DNA of 64,000 nt from Ilyonectria destructans. Lineage: Eukaryota; Ascomycota; Sordariomycetes; Hypocreales; Nectriaceae. The notes under the pieces were generated by a model that worked only from the letters and a program-made list of their open reading frames with translations, ran no database searches and was not told the origin of the DNA. The translations under genes and the position numbers were made by a program. Below are positions 42,117-51,300 of this stretch, piece by piece; positions within the stretch are counted from its first letter, which is position 1, and the number at the start of each line of letters is the position of its first letter. Where the stretch lies: assembly GCA_020740775.1 (NCBI GenBank), contig JAHEWK010000014.1, forward strand, positions 1,054,001 to 1,118,000, written 5' to 3'.

Positions 42117-42330
42117 GACAAGGTCCTTCGCTCCTAGGACGGCGAGGGTATTTCCGACGACAAGGCTCTTCGCTCCGAGAATGAGGAGTACATCTCCGGC
42201 GACGACGTCCTTCGCTCCGAGGACGACGAGGACATTTCCGAAAACGAGAATGACCTCTCCGACGACGAGGTCCTTCGCTTCGACGACGAGAACGAGCTCT
42301 CCGACGACGAGAACGAGTTCGAGGGTGACG
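42117..42330 (+). repeat. 42-bp coding tandem repeat (acidic 14-residue unit)
   Basis: The motif gtccttcgctcc or a close variant recurs at 42,123, 42,165, 42,207 and 42,270, that is 42, 42 and 63 bp apart (63 = 42 + 21, so there is a half unit). In the reading frame of the downstream zinc-finger block each unit encodes a VLRSEDDEDISDD-like peptide. The repeat is GC-rich, in contrast with the DNA immediately to the left. Confidence 0.8.
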
Positions 42331-43145
42331 ACCAAGAGCTCGAGGGCGACGAAGATATCCCCGAAGACCCACTCGATGTCGCGGAGGACTCTGACGATGA
42401 TCAGAGTGATGATCAGAGTGAAGTCCCTGATCATCACGGTGAAGATGACGGATTCAATCTCTTCGATTGTGCAAAAGTCGTAGACCATGAGAACTTGACT
42501 CTGGTCTACGACATTTGCACTCTCAAGGAGTGTAGGCGGTCCTTTAGTAGCCGGACGGGGTGCATAAAGCATGCAAGGGCTTGTCCGGCAACCAAGGAGA
42601 TTGCGGCGACTGTGAGATCCGTCCCAGTAGTAGAGAACACAGGCAAGCAGCAATGCAGCCAGTGTCAGCAGGAGTTTCTGCTCGCTGCCTCCCTGGAGAT
42701 GCACATCAAAGCCTGCCATGCCGAGGCAGAGTTTGCGTGTTCGCACCCGGACTGCCACCAGGATCCAACACTATACATGGAGTGGTCCCTCAACTTCCAC
42801 CTCCTCGATCAACACGACGACGCGGTGTTCTCGCGCCGGTTCCCCGGATGCGGCTTCTTCAGCCGGGGTCGGTTACGCAGACAAAGGGTGAAGAGTACCA
42901 TTTCTCACCTTGTTCGACGACATGCAGTTAGCACCAGAAATATCCAGAATCTTCAACTACTTCCTTTGAGAGAAGTACACGACAGGGAGGCGATGACCGA
43001 CCCTTCGTGGGCGTACATCAACGTCTGTGCGAACGTAGCTGTCGAGGCGCCCTTGGTGCCGCTTCCACCAGGCATTGTCAACGACTGTCGACCGGCTGGG
43101 GTCAAACGCGACGTCCAAACAGACTGCGACGGCATCTACGAACAG
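42138..43145 (+). CDS. Unrecognised acidic-repeat, C2H2 zinc-finger protein, 5' block
   Basis: One frame is open from 42,138 to 43,190. It begins with Asp/Glu/Ser-rich tandem repeats (to about 42,360). Then come zinc-binding patterns: a CxxxxC...HxxxxxC-like block near 42,510-42,580, a clean C-x2-C-x12-H-x4-H finger at about 42,654-42,720, and a C-x4-C...H-x4-H block near 42,740-42,815, followed by a possible fourth to 42,925. A likely intron follows at 43,146-43,199 (GTTTGT donor, TACTAAC branch, AAG acceptor). The same frame also runs upstream to 42,036 but is cut by TAG at 42,135-42,137. No ATG start fits, so the start is unresolved. The product may bind nucleic acid; this is inferred from the fingers only. 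It lies directly at the heterochromatin edge. Confidence 0.5.
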
Positions 43146-43315
43146 GTTTGTCAAGCTGCAACGGGTTTCGCAGGTTGTGACAAATACTAACAAACCAAGT
43201 TGTGTGAGCATGCCGACTTCCGAGCCGGAGATGAAATATACAACTTCAATCTCTACAAAATGAGTAGGTCAAAGCACGTCCCAATTTCAATCATATGCTT
43301 ACCAAGTGTCACTAG

Positions 43316-43846
43316 GATCCCCGCGATACGATGGTCAACTATACTATCGTGAAGGTATACGATGTGCCGGTGCCACAGATGCAATTAGTTGCGCAAAACG
43401 TTGTATCATCTCCCTCAGAAACACCATCGTGCGCACTAGCAAGAAACAGAACGTCAACGGCCTACCTCAACTCACAATGGTCCTACCAATGATTTATGAG
43501 ACATGTAGGGGAGTTTGTGAGCTAGTGAATGGCATGTTCGCAAAAGGGCAAATGGCAAGAGCAATTGACCGAAGTCACGAACTGCGAGAGACTCGGATGC
43601 GAGAGGCAATCTTCCATTGGCACACAGTTTTGCCAAGAACACGCGATGATGGCCGTCGACTTGAGTGTCTCTGTATCACATGTGCGAAACGTGGTCCGGG
43701 AGAATTTAAATCGCAACACGAACTGCGATTTGCCAACCCCAGATGACGTTAGACGGTGGTTTGAGGACCCTTTGACGACATTTGGAGTCTTGTCGGAGGA
43801 TGAGATCGAATGCCTCGACAGAACTCGTGACTCGAACAACTTCTAG
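43316..43846 (+). CDS. Middle block of the same unrecognised locus, with an internal nonsense codon
   Basis: After a probable intron (GTAGGT donor at 43,264, CACTAG acceptor at 43,315) one frame reads a VKVYDVPVPQM-like peptide, stops at TGA 43,490-43,492, and resumes through an in-phase 42-nt candidate intron (43,505-43,546) into a peptide with a C-x4-C-x8-C-x3-H pattern (near 43,579-43,634) and a Pro/Asp-rich segment ending at 43,846. Removing that intron deletes the TAG and TGA at 43,523-43,528, leaving only the TGA at 43,490, which could derive from CGA by C-to-T. Frame 1 is also open here (43,306-43,746) and is an alternative. Whether this block is one exon, two, or dead sequence is uncertain. 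Confidence 0.35.
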
Positions 43847-43889
43847 TGTTGAATCCATAGGGCTCCGAAGAGCATTTGGATCTCCATCC

Positions 43890-45534
43890 ACACAGCCCCC
43901 TCAGGGGTATAGCGTGGCCTGGCTCAACGAGCAGCGGAGGCTGCTTAAAGAGAAAGCTCCGGACCTACAGATCGCGGAATGGTCAATGCATCCGCATGAT
44001 CGAGTGCTGTACGAGAGAAACTTGTCAAGGGCAGGATATAATCCTGATGTGCTACCGGAGACCACCAGCTGGGTCTCGCCGATGCAGTGGCTACAGTACT
44101 CCAGTCCAAGTCTTCCCGGTTACCAACTTGGATATGTTTGCGCCCTATACGCGCCGTCTAGCTTGGTATTCCGATGGCACGATGCCCTAGTCGATTCGCA
44201 TATGCTGATGGATATTATGTCCACTCGACAAAAAAAGTATCATCATGGCAAGGTGACAATTCCAAAAGCTGCCGTTCCGATTTTGCGTCTTTTGACGAGG
44301 ACCATGAGAGTCCCGAGTCTGGCTATGCTGTACCTGTGGGCTCGATTCGTTGGGCAGCAAGAGAGGAATCATTATGCTGCTCTTTTCTGCAGACGCAGAT
44401 GCAAACGAGCCCCAACGATACAAGGGACCAGCTACTGCGTGCGACAAGTGTCTACTTGGTAACCGAGTGCTACTTTCGCAATCCTAAACGCATCTACATG
44501 CATCTCCGGGAAAAAGCGCGTCACCTTGGCTTGCAGAGCGCATACGTTTCGCGCACACAAAAGCAAGACGACTTGATCACGTCGACATGGGAGGCGCTAC
44601 GTGCGTCTCGGACGTCGCTCCCGCAGCCCCTGCCTCCACTCGTTGTGAGCCAAGCCGCCGAGAGCCTGGTTCGGCAGGTTTACCAAGACGTCAATGCAGC
44701 ATCAAATGGGGTACATTTCTGGCATCAATATCGAACCCATGCACATTACCTTGCCAGATTTGCCACCTACGATGGTGATGCCAAGGAGATCGACATGGCG
44801 TTGCTTGGCTTATATGAGACTACCAGTTTGAAGCATTGCGACACATGCGGTACCCGGTGCATCAAGGCGGGAAACTGCCGTAAATGCAACCCCATCAAGT
44901 GTGTGTCTTGTGGCGGCAACACACCTAGTTGGCTAAAGGAGTGTAGCCGTTTCAACGACAAGGCCAAGCGGCTCCGGGGCAGGACAAGCAGTGGCGCCGA
45001 TCAAAATCGTTGTATCGACTGTGGCGTGGCGCAGAACGGAAAGCAGCGCAGATGTCCGACTTGTTTGCTAGCCATGGAGCGTCGCATGGAGAAGGAAGAC
45101 AGCTCGAACGCCGATGAGGAGGGGCGTCCGCGTCGTTCTCGCCGTCCGGAGCACCAGCTAGGAGACAGACTCCGTTGCGATTGCAAGAAACCAGTACCAC
45201 CCGAGCGTTGTAGGTGCCAACAATGCCAAGAAAATTTTACCAAAAGGCGGCGAGTGGAAGATTCGGAATTGAAAAAAGCCAAGAGACGCGCTGAAGCCGA
45301 ACGTTGCGTTGACTGTGGCGTCAAGTTTTTGCCCTTTCCTGGAGAATCGATAGGCAGGCGGCCAAACCGGCCCGGCCAGATCCAGTCTGCTGCGACTGCA
45401 GAAAGCCATTACAAGTTGGCATTAAAGGTCAGCTTCAGAAGAGGTGTGCACCATGCCGATTGGCAGAGCACAGAGCGAGAGCTAGGAGACGTTACCACGA
45501 AAAGCTCACGGCCGGATTCTCTCATCGTCGCTGA
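43890..45534 (+). CDS. Zinc-motif-rich 3' block of the unrecognised locus, frameshifted
   Basis: A frame open to 44,459 (WLNEQRRLLKEKAPDLQIAE-type sequence) passes, perhaps through an intron at 44,252-44,298, to a second frame that is open to 45,613. That frame holds four cysteine-pair modules: CDTCG...CRKC...CVSCGG (about 44,838-44,917), CIDCG...RRCPTC (45,012-45,063), CDCKK...CRCQQC (45,177-45,228) and CVDCGVKF (from 45,304). The partner half of the last module appears only after a frame change near 45,350, as CCDC...RCAPC followed by an Arg-rich tail ending at TGA 45,532-45,534. The repeated CxDC-(x)n-RCxxC-RRR layout suggests tandem zinc ribbons. No known family was recognised; the frameshift suggests a decaying gene or an assembly error. 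Confidence 0.45.
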
Positions 45535-46019
45535 CGAAATACCCTTCGCGTCCTCTTGCGTGAGCGCCGACGCTTACCGAGGCCGCCCTTTGATCGTTCC
45601 TTCGGCCATGTAAGGAGAATGCTGATCTCGTTGTGCTCGCCAATCGGGGATGTCTTAAGGCCTCAAACATCTCCGGGCCCTCTGCCACCAGCACAATGGT
45701 GTGCCACGCGTTGTCGAAAGGCTGCTCCTGGTCGTGCGCAGGAACTTGTTAAATAGGCAGAGGAAGAACAGAACAGTACTACGGCAATCACCATCGCTGT
45801 AGTGTAGGCCCGTCCCTCCGGCCCGGGCTTGAAGGCATTTTCGGTTTCATTAGGGAAGGACAGAACATGGACAGGGCCGAAGTCTAATAAACGATGTATT
45901 CTCCTAACGCTTTAGATCTTTGCGAGCACCTTGATCCTAACCGTTTCTATACTGCTGGTGTTCCCCCTTAGTCTCCACGTTCACTCGTAGTAAATTGAGC
46001 CCTCGTACTCCGAAATGTA
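45535..46019. other. Intergenic, convergent 3' regions
   Basis: Between the 3' end of the zinc-motif locus (plus) and the stop of chorismate synthase (minus). Normal base composition, no credible coding frame or RNA gene seen; it presumably holds both 3' untranslated regions. Confidence 0.5.
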
Positions 46020-47372
46020 CTACCGTCCAGCTGCGGCAATCTTCACGCCCATCTGCCTCGCGTGCTGAGCCATGAGGGCGTCAGCAAGAGTCAGAGCGGC
46101 CATGGCCTCGACGATAGGAACCGCGCGAGGAGCAACATTAGGGTCGTGACGTCCCTTGGCGGCCAGGATGCCCTCGCCTGAAGCGTCGTAGCGAGCAGTA
46201 GTCTGGTCCTGGGAGATTGTAGCGGGGGGCTTGAACGCAACGCGGAAGAAGATGGGCATGCCGTTGGAGATGCCGCCTTGGATACCGCCGGAGTGGTTCG
46301 TCTTGGTCTGCAGGCGGGAGGGAGGAATGCCAGCGCCAGCGCTCGGCGCCGCATCGTCGGCGGCGGCGGTAGACACGAAGGGGTCGTTGTGGCGGGATCC
46401 GCGCATCTCGGCGCCGCGGAAGCCAGAGCCAATCTCAAAGCCCTTAGTAGCAGGAATAGACATAATAGCGTGGGCGAGGAGAGCCTCAAGCTTATCAAAG
46501 CACGGCTCGCCGAGGCCGGAGGGGCAGCCGCGAATAATACAGGTTACGGTACCACCAGTAGAGTCGTGCTGATCGCGGAGCTCGGCAATCTTATCCTCCA
46601 TACGCTTCGCGACGGTAGTATCAGGGCAGCGCACGGGAAGGAACTCATCTACCTTCTCGCGGGTTAGGGAGTCAATAAGCTCGAGGAACTTAGGGTTGCT
46701 ACTAAGGGAGTCGATATCGTCGCTATCGGTTATAGGCCTGTCCTCAAAGAGCTTGATGTTGCCAACCGAGGAAACAAAGGCAACGATCTCGACACCGTAG
46801 GCCTCGCGCAGCCACTTCTCGGCAACAGCGCCGGCGGCGACGCGGGCAATAGTCTCACGGGCGCTGCTCCGGCCGCCGCCAGAGGAGGCCTTAATACCAT
46901 ACTTCTCAAGGTAAGTCCAGTCGGCGTGGGAGGGGCGCGGGTAGAGGTCGATGGTCTTGGAGCCGTAGTCGTGAGGGCGTTGATCCTCGTTAGGCACGGT
47001 CAGGAGTATGGGTGTGCCCAATCTGCGACCCTAGGGTATTAGCATCAGGCAAACATTATGACTTCCTGTAGGGTTGTCACACGTGCGCCCAAACTCGCAT
47101 CCAGATCCTATAGTCACGCGGTCCTTCTCGTCGCGCGGGGTGGTGATGGCCGACTGGCCCGGGCGCCGGCGGTTGAGCTGCGGCTGGATGTCGGACTCGA
47201 CGAGGTGCAGGCCTGGCGGGCAGTTCTCGATGATACAGGAGACGGTCTTGCCGTGGGACTCGCCGGCGCTGTGACGATGGAGGTCAGTAGGCTGTTGTCT
47301 TGCGTTCCTAGCAGTTTAGTGGAGGGAGAGGACTCACGTTGTTACGCGAAAGTAGTTGCCAAATGTCGACAT
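46020..47372 (-). CDS. ARO2: Chorismate synthase
   Basis: Catalyses the last shikimate-pathway step, 5-enolpyruvylshikimate-3-phosphate to chorismate, using reduced FMN; cytosolic. Three exons: 47,372-47,338, 47,268-47,083 and 47,022-46,020 (1,224 nt, 407 aa). Intron 1 is GTGAGT...CACAG; intron 2 is GTGTGA...TGCTAAT...GCAG. Family signatures are in place: [12 protein letters not shown] start with GESHG at residues 14-18, [17 protein letters not shown] at about 122-138, and [17 protein letters not shown] at about 365-381. Length fits fungal enzymes (about 375-435 aa). Oddities are Ala just before GESHG, where an aromatic residue is usual in fungal proteins (from memory), and an Ala-rich stretch after HNDPFVS. 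The gene converges on the zinc-motif locus; its promoter is short and backs onto an AT island. Confidence 0.95.
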
Positions 47373-47564
47373 GGTGTCTTTATCTGTTCTGTATGTTCAC
47401 TGGGTGAATTGATTGACGGAAGAGAGAGAGGTTGGAGGGGGAGGAGTGTAGCGATGTCGCAAAGATATTTTTCTTTAGCAGTGACTAATTGCGGAGCGGT
47501 GCGTTATGAGATGACATACCCACTTCCCGGCTACTTCCTCCTTCTGGCTACCTTTTTACACTAA
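47373..47564 (-). promoter_or_regulatory. Chorismate synthase promoter and 5' UTR
   Basis: Only about 190 bp of normal composition separate the start codon from the AT island. On the coding strand there is a pyrimidine-rich CTCTCTCTCTT stretch (about 47,425-47,436), common near fungal transcription starts. On the plus strand TGACTAA at 47,482-47,488 is one mismatch from the GCN4/CPC1 site TGACTCA used in general amino-acid control; its relevance is a guess. Confidence 0.35.
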
Positions 47565-47727
47565 AATACTACTATTTTAAAATTCTATAATAAAGATAAA
47601 TAAATATAGAATAAATAAAATAAATAAGATATAATAAAGATTATAGCTATATATACTATTTAAGGTAAAAGCTTAATTATATATTTTTTTCTATATTTAA
47701 TTATAAAGATTTTAATTTAAAGTAAAA

Positions 47728-47918
47728 TTTTTTTTTTTTTTTTTTAGCTTTACTTAATATTATTAGATAGATTAAAGCTATATAGTATTCTTAAATAGTA
47801 GAGATAAATAGTAAATACTATACTTAGTATTAGAAGAAATAGTAGCTAAAAAATAAGGTTATTATATATTAGCTTCTATTTAAAGCTTTAATTTAACTCT
47901 TTTAATTTTAACTCTACT
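47728..47918 (-). mobile_element. RIP-mutated, 5'-truncated copy of the poly-A retroposon
   Basis: Starts with T18 (the poly-A tail on the minus strand) and aligns with the reverse complement of about 6,377-6,560. Differences are overwhelmingly C-to-T and G-to-A, for example gttattacatactgg in the intact copy versus gttattatatattag here. Confidence 0.7.
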
Positions 47919-48061
47919 AGTATTTATAAAGCTTTAATTATAACTATTAAGCTTAAAATATAAAAAGAGAATTTTCTCTTATAATTATTAATATTATTAT
48001 ATAATATTTATTAAGTATTTATATTAAAGCTAGCTTTATTATATAACCTCTTAATATTACT

Positions 48062-48212
48062 TATATATATATATATATATATATTAGCTTTACTTAATAT
48101 TATTAAATAAATTAAAGCTATATAGTAATTCTTAAATAGTAGAAATAAATAATAAGTACTATATTTAATATAAGAAGAAATAGTAGCTAAATAATAAGAT
48201 TATTATATATTA
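48062..48212 (-). mobile_element. Second degraded retroposon copy, with (TA)n at the tail position
   Basis: 48,085-48,212 matches the 3' end of the 6.2-kb retroposon, in the same orientation as 47,728-47,918. A (TA)11 tract at 48,062-48,084 stands where the poly-A tail would be. Confidence 0.65.
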
Positions 48213-48347
48213 GTTATTTTATAATATTATTTATATCAGATTTAATTATAATATATTTAATAAAAATCTAAAATAATATAAAAATCTAACTTTATTAAAT
48301 AATAATCAACTATAAAAAGTTAGTATATTTAAATAATTATTGTATAA

Positions 48348-51300
48348 TTAACATACCTCAATAAGCTTTTCAGTTAACTCCAAACAGTCACTGTTAATAT
48401 CATCCATAGAACCTAAGGAGCAAGATCGCCAAAGGCCTCCGAAGCCCATATTATCCAAAGTCTCTATCAATAATGACATTGAACCAACGGCCCGGGAGAG
48501 TTGGGGGTTGGATGACAATGTCCGTAGAAGGATATGGGCCGCCCCGAGCGTGCTTGAGTTCTGGCCGTGCAACAGAATGTCGTCCAACAGAGATCGGATG
48601 GCTCCACACCTATTGATGATTTTAGCTTGACTGTCGTGAGTGAGTATTCAGGGGCCATAACTAACAGGTGGATAGCAACAGAAGGCCGTTTGGTTGCGAG
48701 TTCATTCAACCGCTGTAGGCTGCGTGTCTGGACAGTGTCCTCCAAGTACTGGAAGTCCACGATCTCAATGGCTGTCATTAGTAGCAGGTTCTTGTCCTGG
48801 ATTGCCCCGATGTCTGGCAATTCGCGCGACTTGAGTACCGTGTTGACCTCGCCGGGGTTGATACCGGCAGACCACAGGCTATCCTTGAGCTCCTCATGGC
48901 CCACGGCTCGGGCAAGAAGGAGCGCCAAGTACGCCGACCCTTCTGGGACATCCCTCACGCTCGTGGTAGGTTTAGAGCTCCACGTCGTCATTTCAAGAAA
49001 TGATGATAAAACTCGCATTGCGGTTTGTCTTGTTGTAGTGTCTGTAAGACCGCGAGAAAGACACGCGCATACAGCAAACTCGAAGGTGTCATGGGTGAAG
49101 TGAATGCCATATACGTCCTCCAAGGGTAATGCCGCTTCGTCAAGTGGGACTCGGCCCTGAAGAAGCAGAGGCACCATCTTCGCACCCCTGAAGTCCTCCC
49201 CAGTGCTGATATTGGCCAAAACTGCCTCAAGGAATAGAGCAGCACAGTTGAAAAGGCTTGCTGGCACCAGTCGTACTAGTGACATGGCGAGCCAGAACAA
49301 CTGCAAGCCGTATCGGGAGGCGGACGGCAGCTTTGCCATCATTTTGGAAAGCGAGGTCACAATTGAGACGAGCATCTCGCTGTTGTGGTCCTCGCCAAAC
49401 CGCCCCACGCTGTTCCGCAAGGCTACGAGCACTTGATAGAGTAGGTCATCATCCACCTCTTCCCGGGCAAGGCAGCCCATGACTGTGAATGCTCGTGGTT
49501 GGATGGCTGGGTTGTTTTGAAACGCTGTGCTAGCCACGAGGCTCATCCACCGGGATCGCCAAGCATTGGACAAGTCGACGGTTGGGGCTGCCACTGAACA
49601 AATCTCGAACAAAGCAGACGCCAGGTTCTCTGTGGCTGACAACGCCGGGCCAGCTTCCTGTGAAGTGGATACTGATGCACCGTCGCGGGCGAAAGCAGGA
49701 GGTGCCGAGAATATATCGCTTCGTGGGTCGCACAAGAAATCCAGGCTTGCTCGGAGTTTGCTGGATTTTGCATCGTCCAGTTCAAACGAAGTGCACACGG
49801 CATGAACTGAATTGACCAGCAACCGGTACACAAGTAACCGGACGTCCTGGCTGCCGGTATTGGCCAACATCGTCACGACGTGGAAGATCTCGGGCAGGAA
49901 CAGCTGAGATTGCACCCCACTGTCGAATGACAATGATAGACAAAACTGCAGCAGGATGCAAATCTCTGTCCAGACAGCATTATCTGGCAGGTACTTGGTT
50001 GGCCTCAGAGATGAGCGGTTTAAAGCTTTGCGGAGGCGAGAGAGGATTTTCCCTCGCAGCGTCACGGTGCCAATGCCGACCACGATGGACGAAATGACCT
50101 CCAGGGGTTCCTCATGAGCCCCATAGCTCATCGCTGTCTTCAGAAGCTCATCCAAGAAAATTTCGAGCAGAATTTCGTCCTGGACAATCTTCGGCCACAC
50201 AGACTGCTCAAGGGAGTAGATGAGGGCGTGATCTTGAACCGTGACATCAATCAGTTTTCGGAATAAAACAGCCACCTTCTCCCTTCCCTTCTCGCCATCC
50301 ATTTCGTTGGCTAGAATATTTGTCCGTAGGCCAGGGAGCCAGGGAGCCATGTATGCTAAGCTCAATGGCTTCTGTTCGTCGGGGAAACTTTCCCACCCGA
50401 CGAAGAATTCGGTCAAGAAGTCAGAAGTGAGTTGAGGTTCTGCCAGTGCCAGCTCCGTACTCATGTTGACAATGAATCGCATCGGGTCCAAAGGAACCGA
50501 TACATCTAGCGTATTTGGTGAGTATTCAAGTACAATGATGTGATATGCTTGCACTTACCTTTCGTACATACAAGCCTCGAGGCAGAGCTGAACTTGAAGG
50601 CCTTGCAAAGGGCACCAAGCAAATTGTATGAGGAAAGTCTCAAAATGTGATCAGGACTTGATAGATTTGCCAACGCCAGGTTAAGCAGCGTCCCCGGCAC
50701 GTCCTGGGGCCGGATGAGCCTTTCGATGGATTTTTGAGTCCTACTGTCCTTCCCATGTTTCGCTTTGGCCCCTCTGATGGTTTGAAGCACGTCCGACTTC
50801 TTAGGGCTCGTGAAGTACATGACGATCTTTCCATTGTCTGCTCTCAAACCAAAAGCTGAATCGTCCTCGGTTTGAATTGAGGTAGGGGCCTCATCGACCT
50901 CGCCCAGTCGGAAGATGTCGTTGACAGTGGTGCCTAACCGAAACCCCGCGAAGATTTCCTGCTTTTTGGTTGTCGTAACCTGGACAAACTGGCTGCCGAC
51001 TTTGATGATGACTTCGATTTTGCCCTTGGATTTGGATAGTCGTGTGATCGGTTGAAATACATATCGTGTGTCTGTGACAACACTGATTGTTTCTTTTGGT
51101 AGGTGAAGTTGGCTGAGGTGGAAGTGGGCCTGTAAGTCCTGAAGGCTGCCTATCAAGTGATACTCCACGTTTTTCGGATTGAAGACGCCGTTCTCATTCT
51201 TCGTGCATACTCGTAGAAGCCGTCGAAAACATCGCCTAATATAGGAGTTAGTGGTGGCGGAGGGAGGGGCTGCAAAATGCTAACGAACTTGAAAGCGCTA

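Larger units (their letters stand above)
47565..48347. other. RIP-affected AT island between two housekeeping genes
   Basis: Composition switches sharply at about 47,565 and again at 48,350. CA, TG and CG are nearly absent, as in the left 42 kb. It contains two degraded retroposon copies and a (TA)n tract. It reaches to the last codons of the Ras-GAP gene on one side and the chorismate synthase promoter on the other. No gene seen. Confidence 0.75.

Noticed and set aside
42073..42372. Arg-rich open frame on the minus strand
   Set aside because: It is the antisense shadow of the acidic Asp/Glu repeat coding frame on the plus strand.
42081..42758. 225-codon minus-strand open frame with hydrophobic repeats
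   Set aside because: Lies wholly opposite the zinc-finger/acidic frame; its LV-rich repeats are the complement of the acidic repeat.
48467..48610. Extension of the large Ras-GAP exon in its own frame to 48,467
   Set aside because: A GTTAGT...CAATAG intron at 48,610-48,665 restores the conserved continuation in the other frame and makes the whole exon sum divisible by three.
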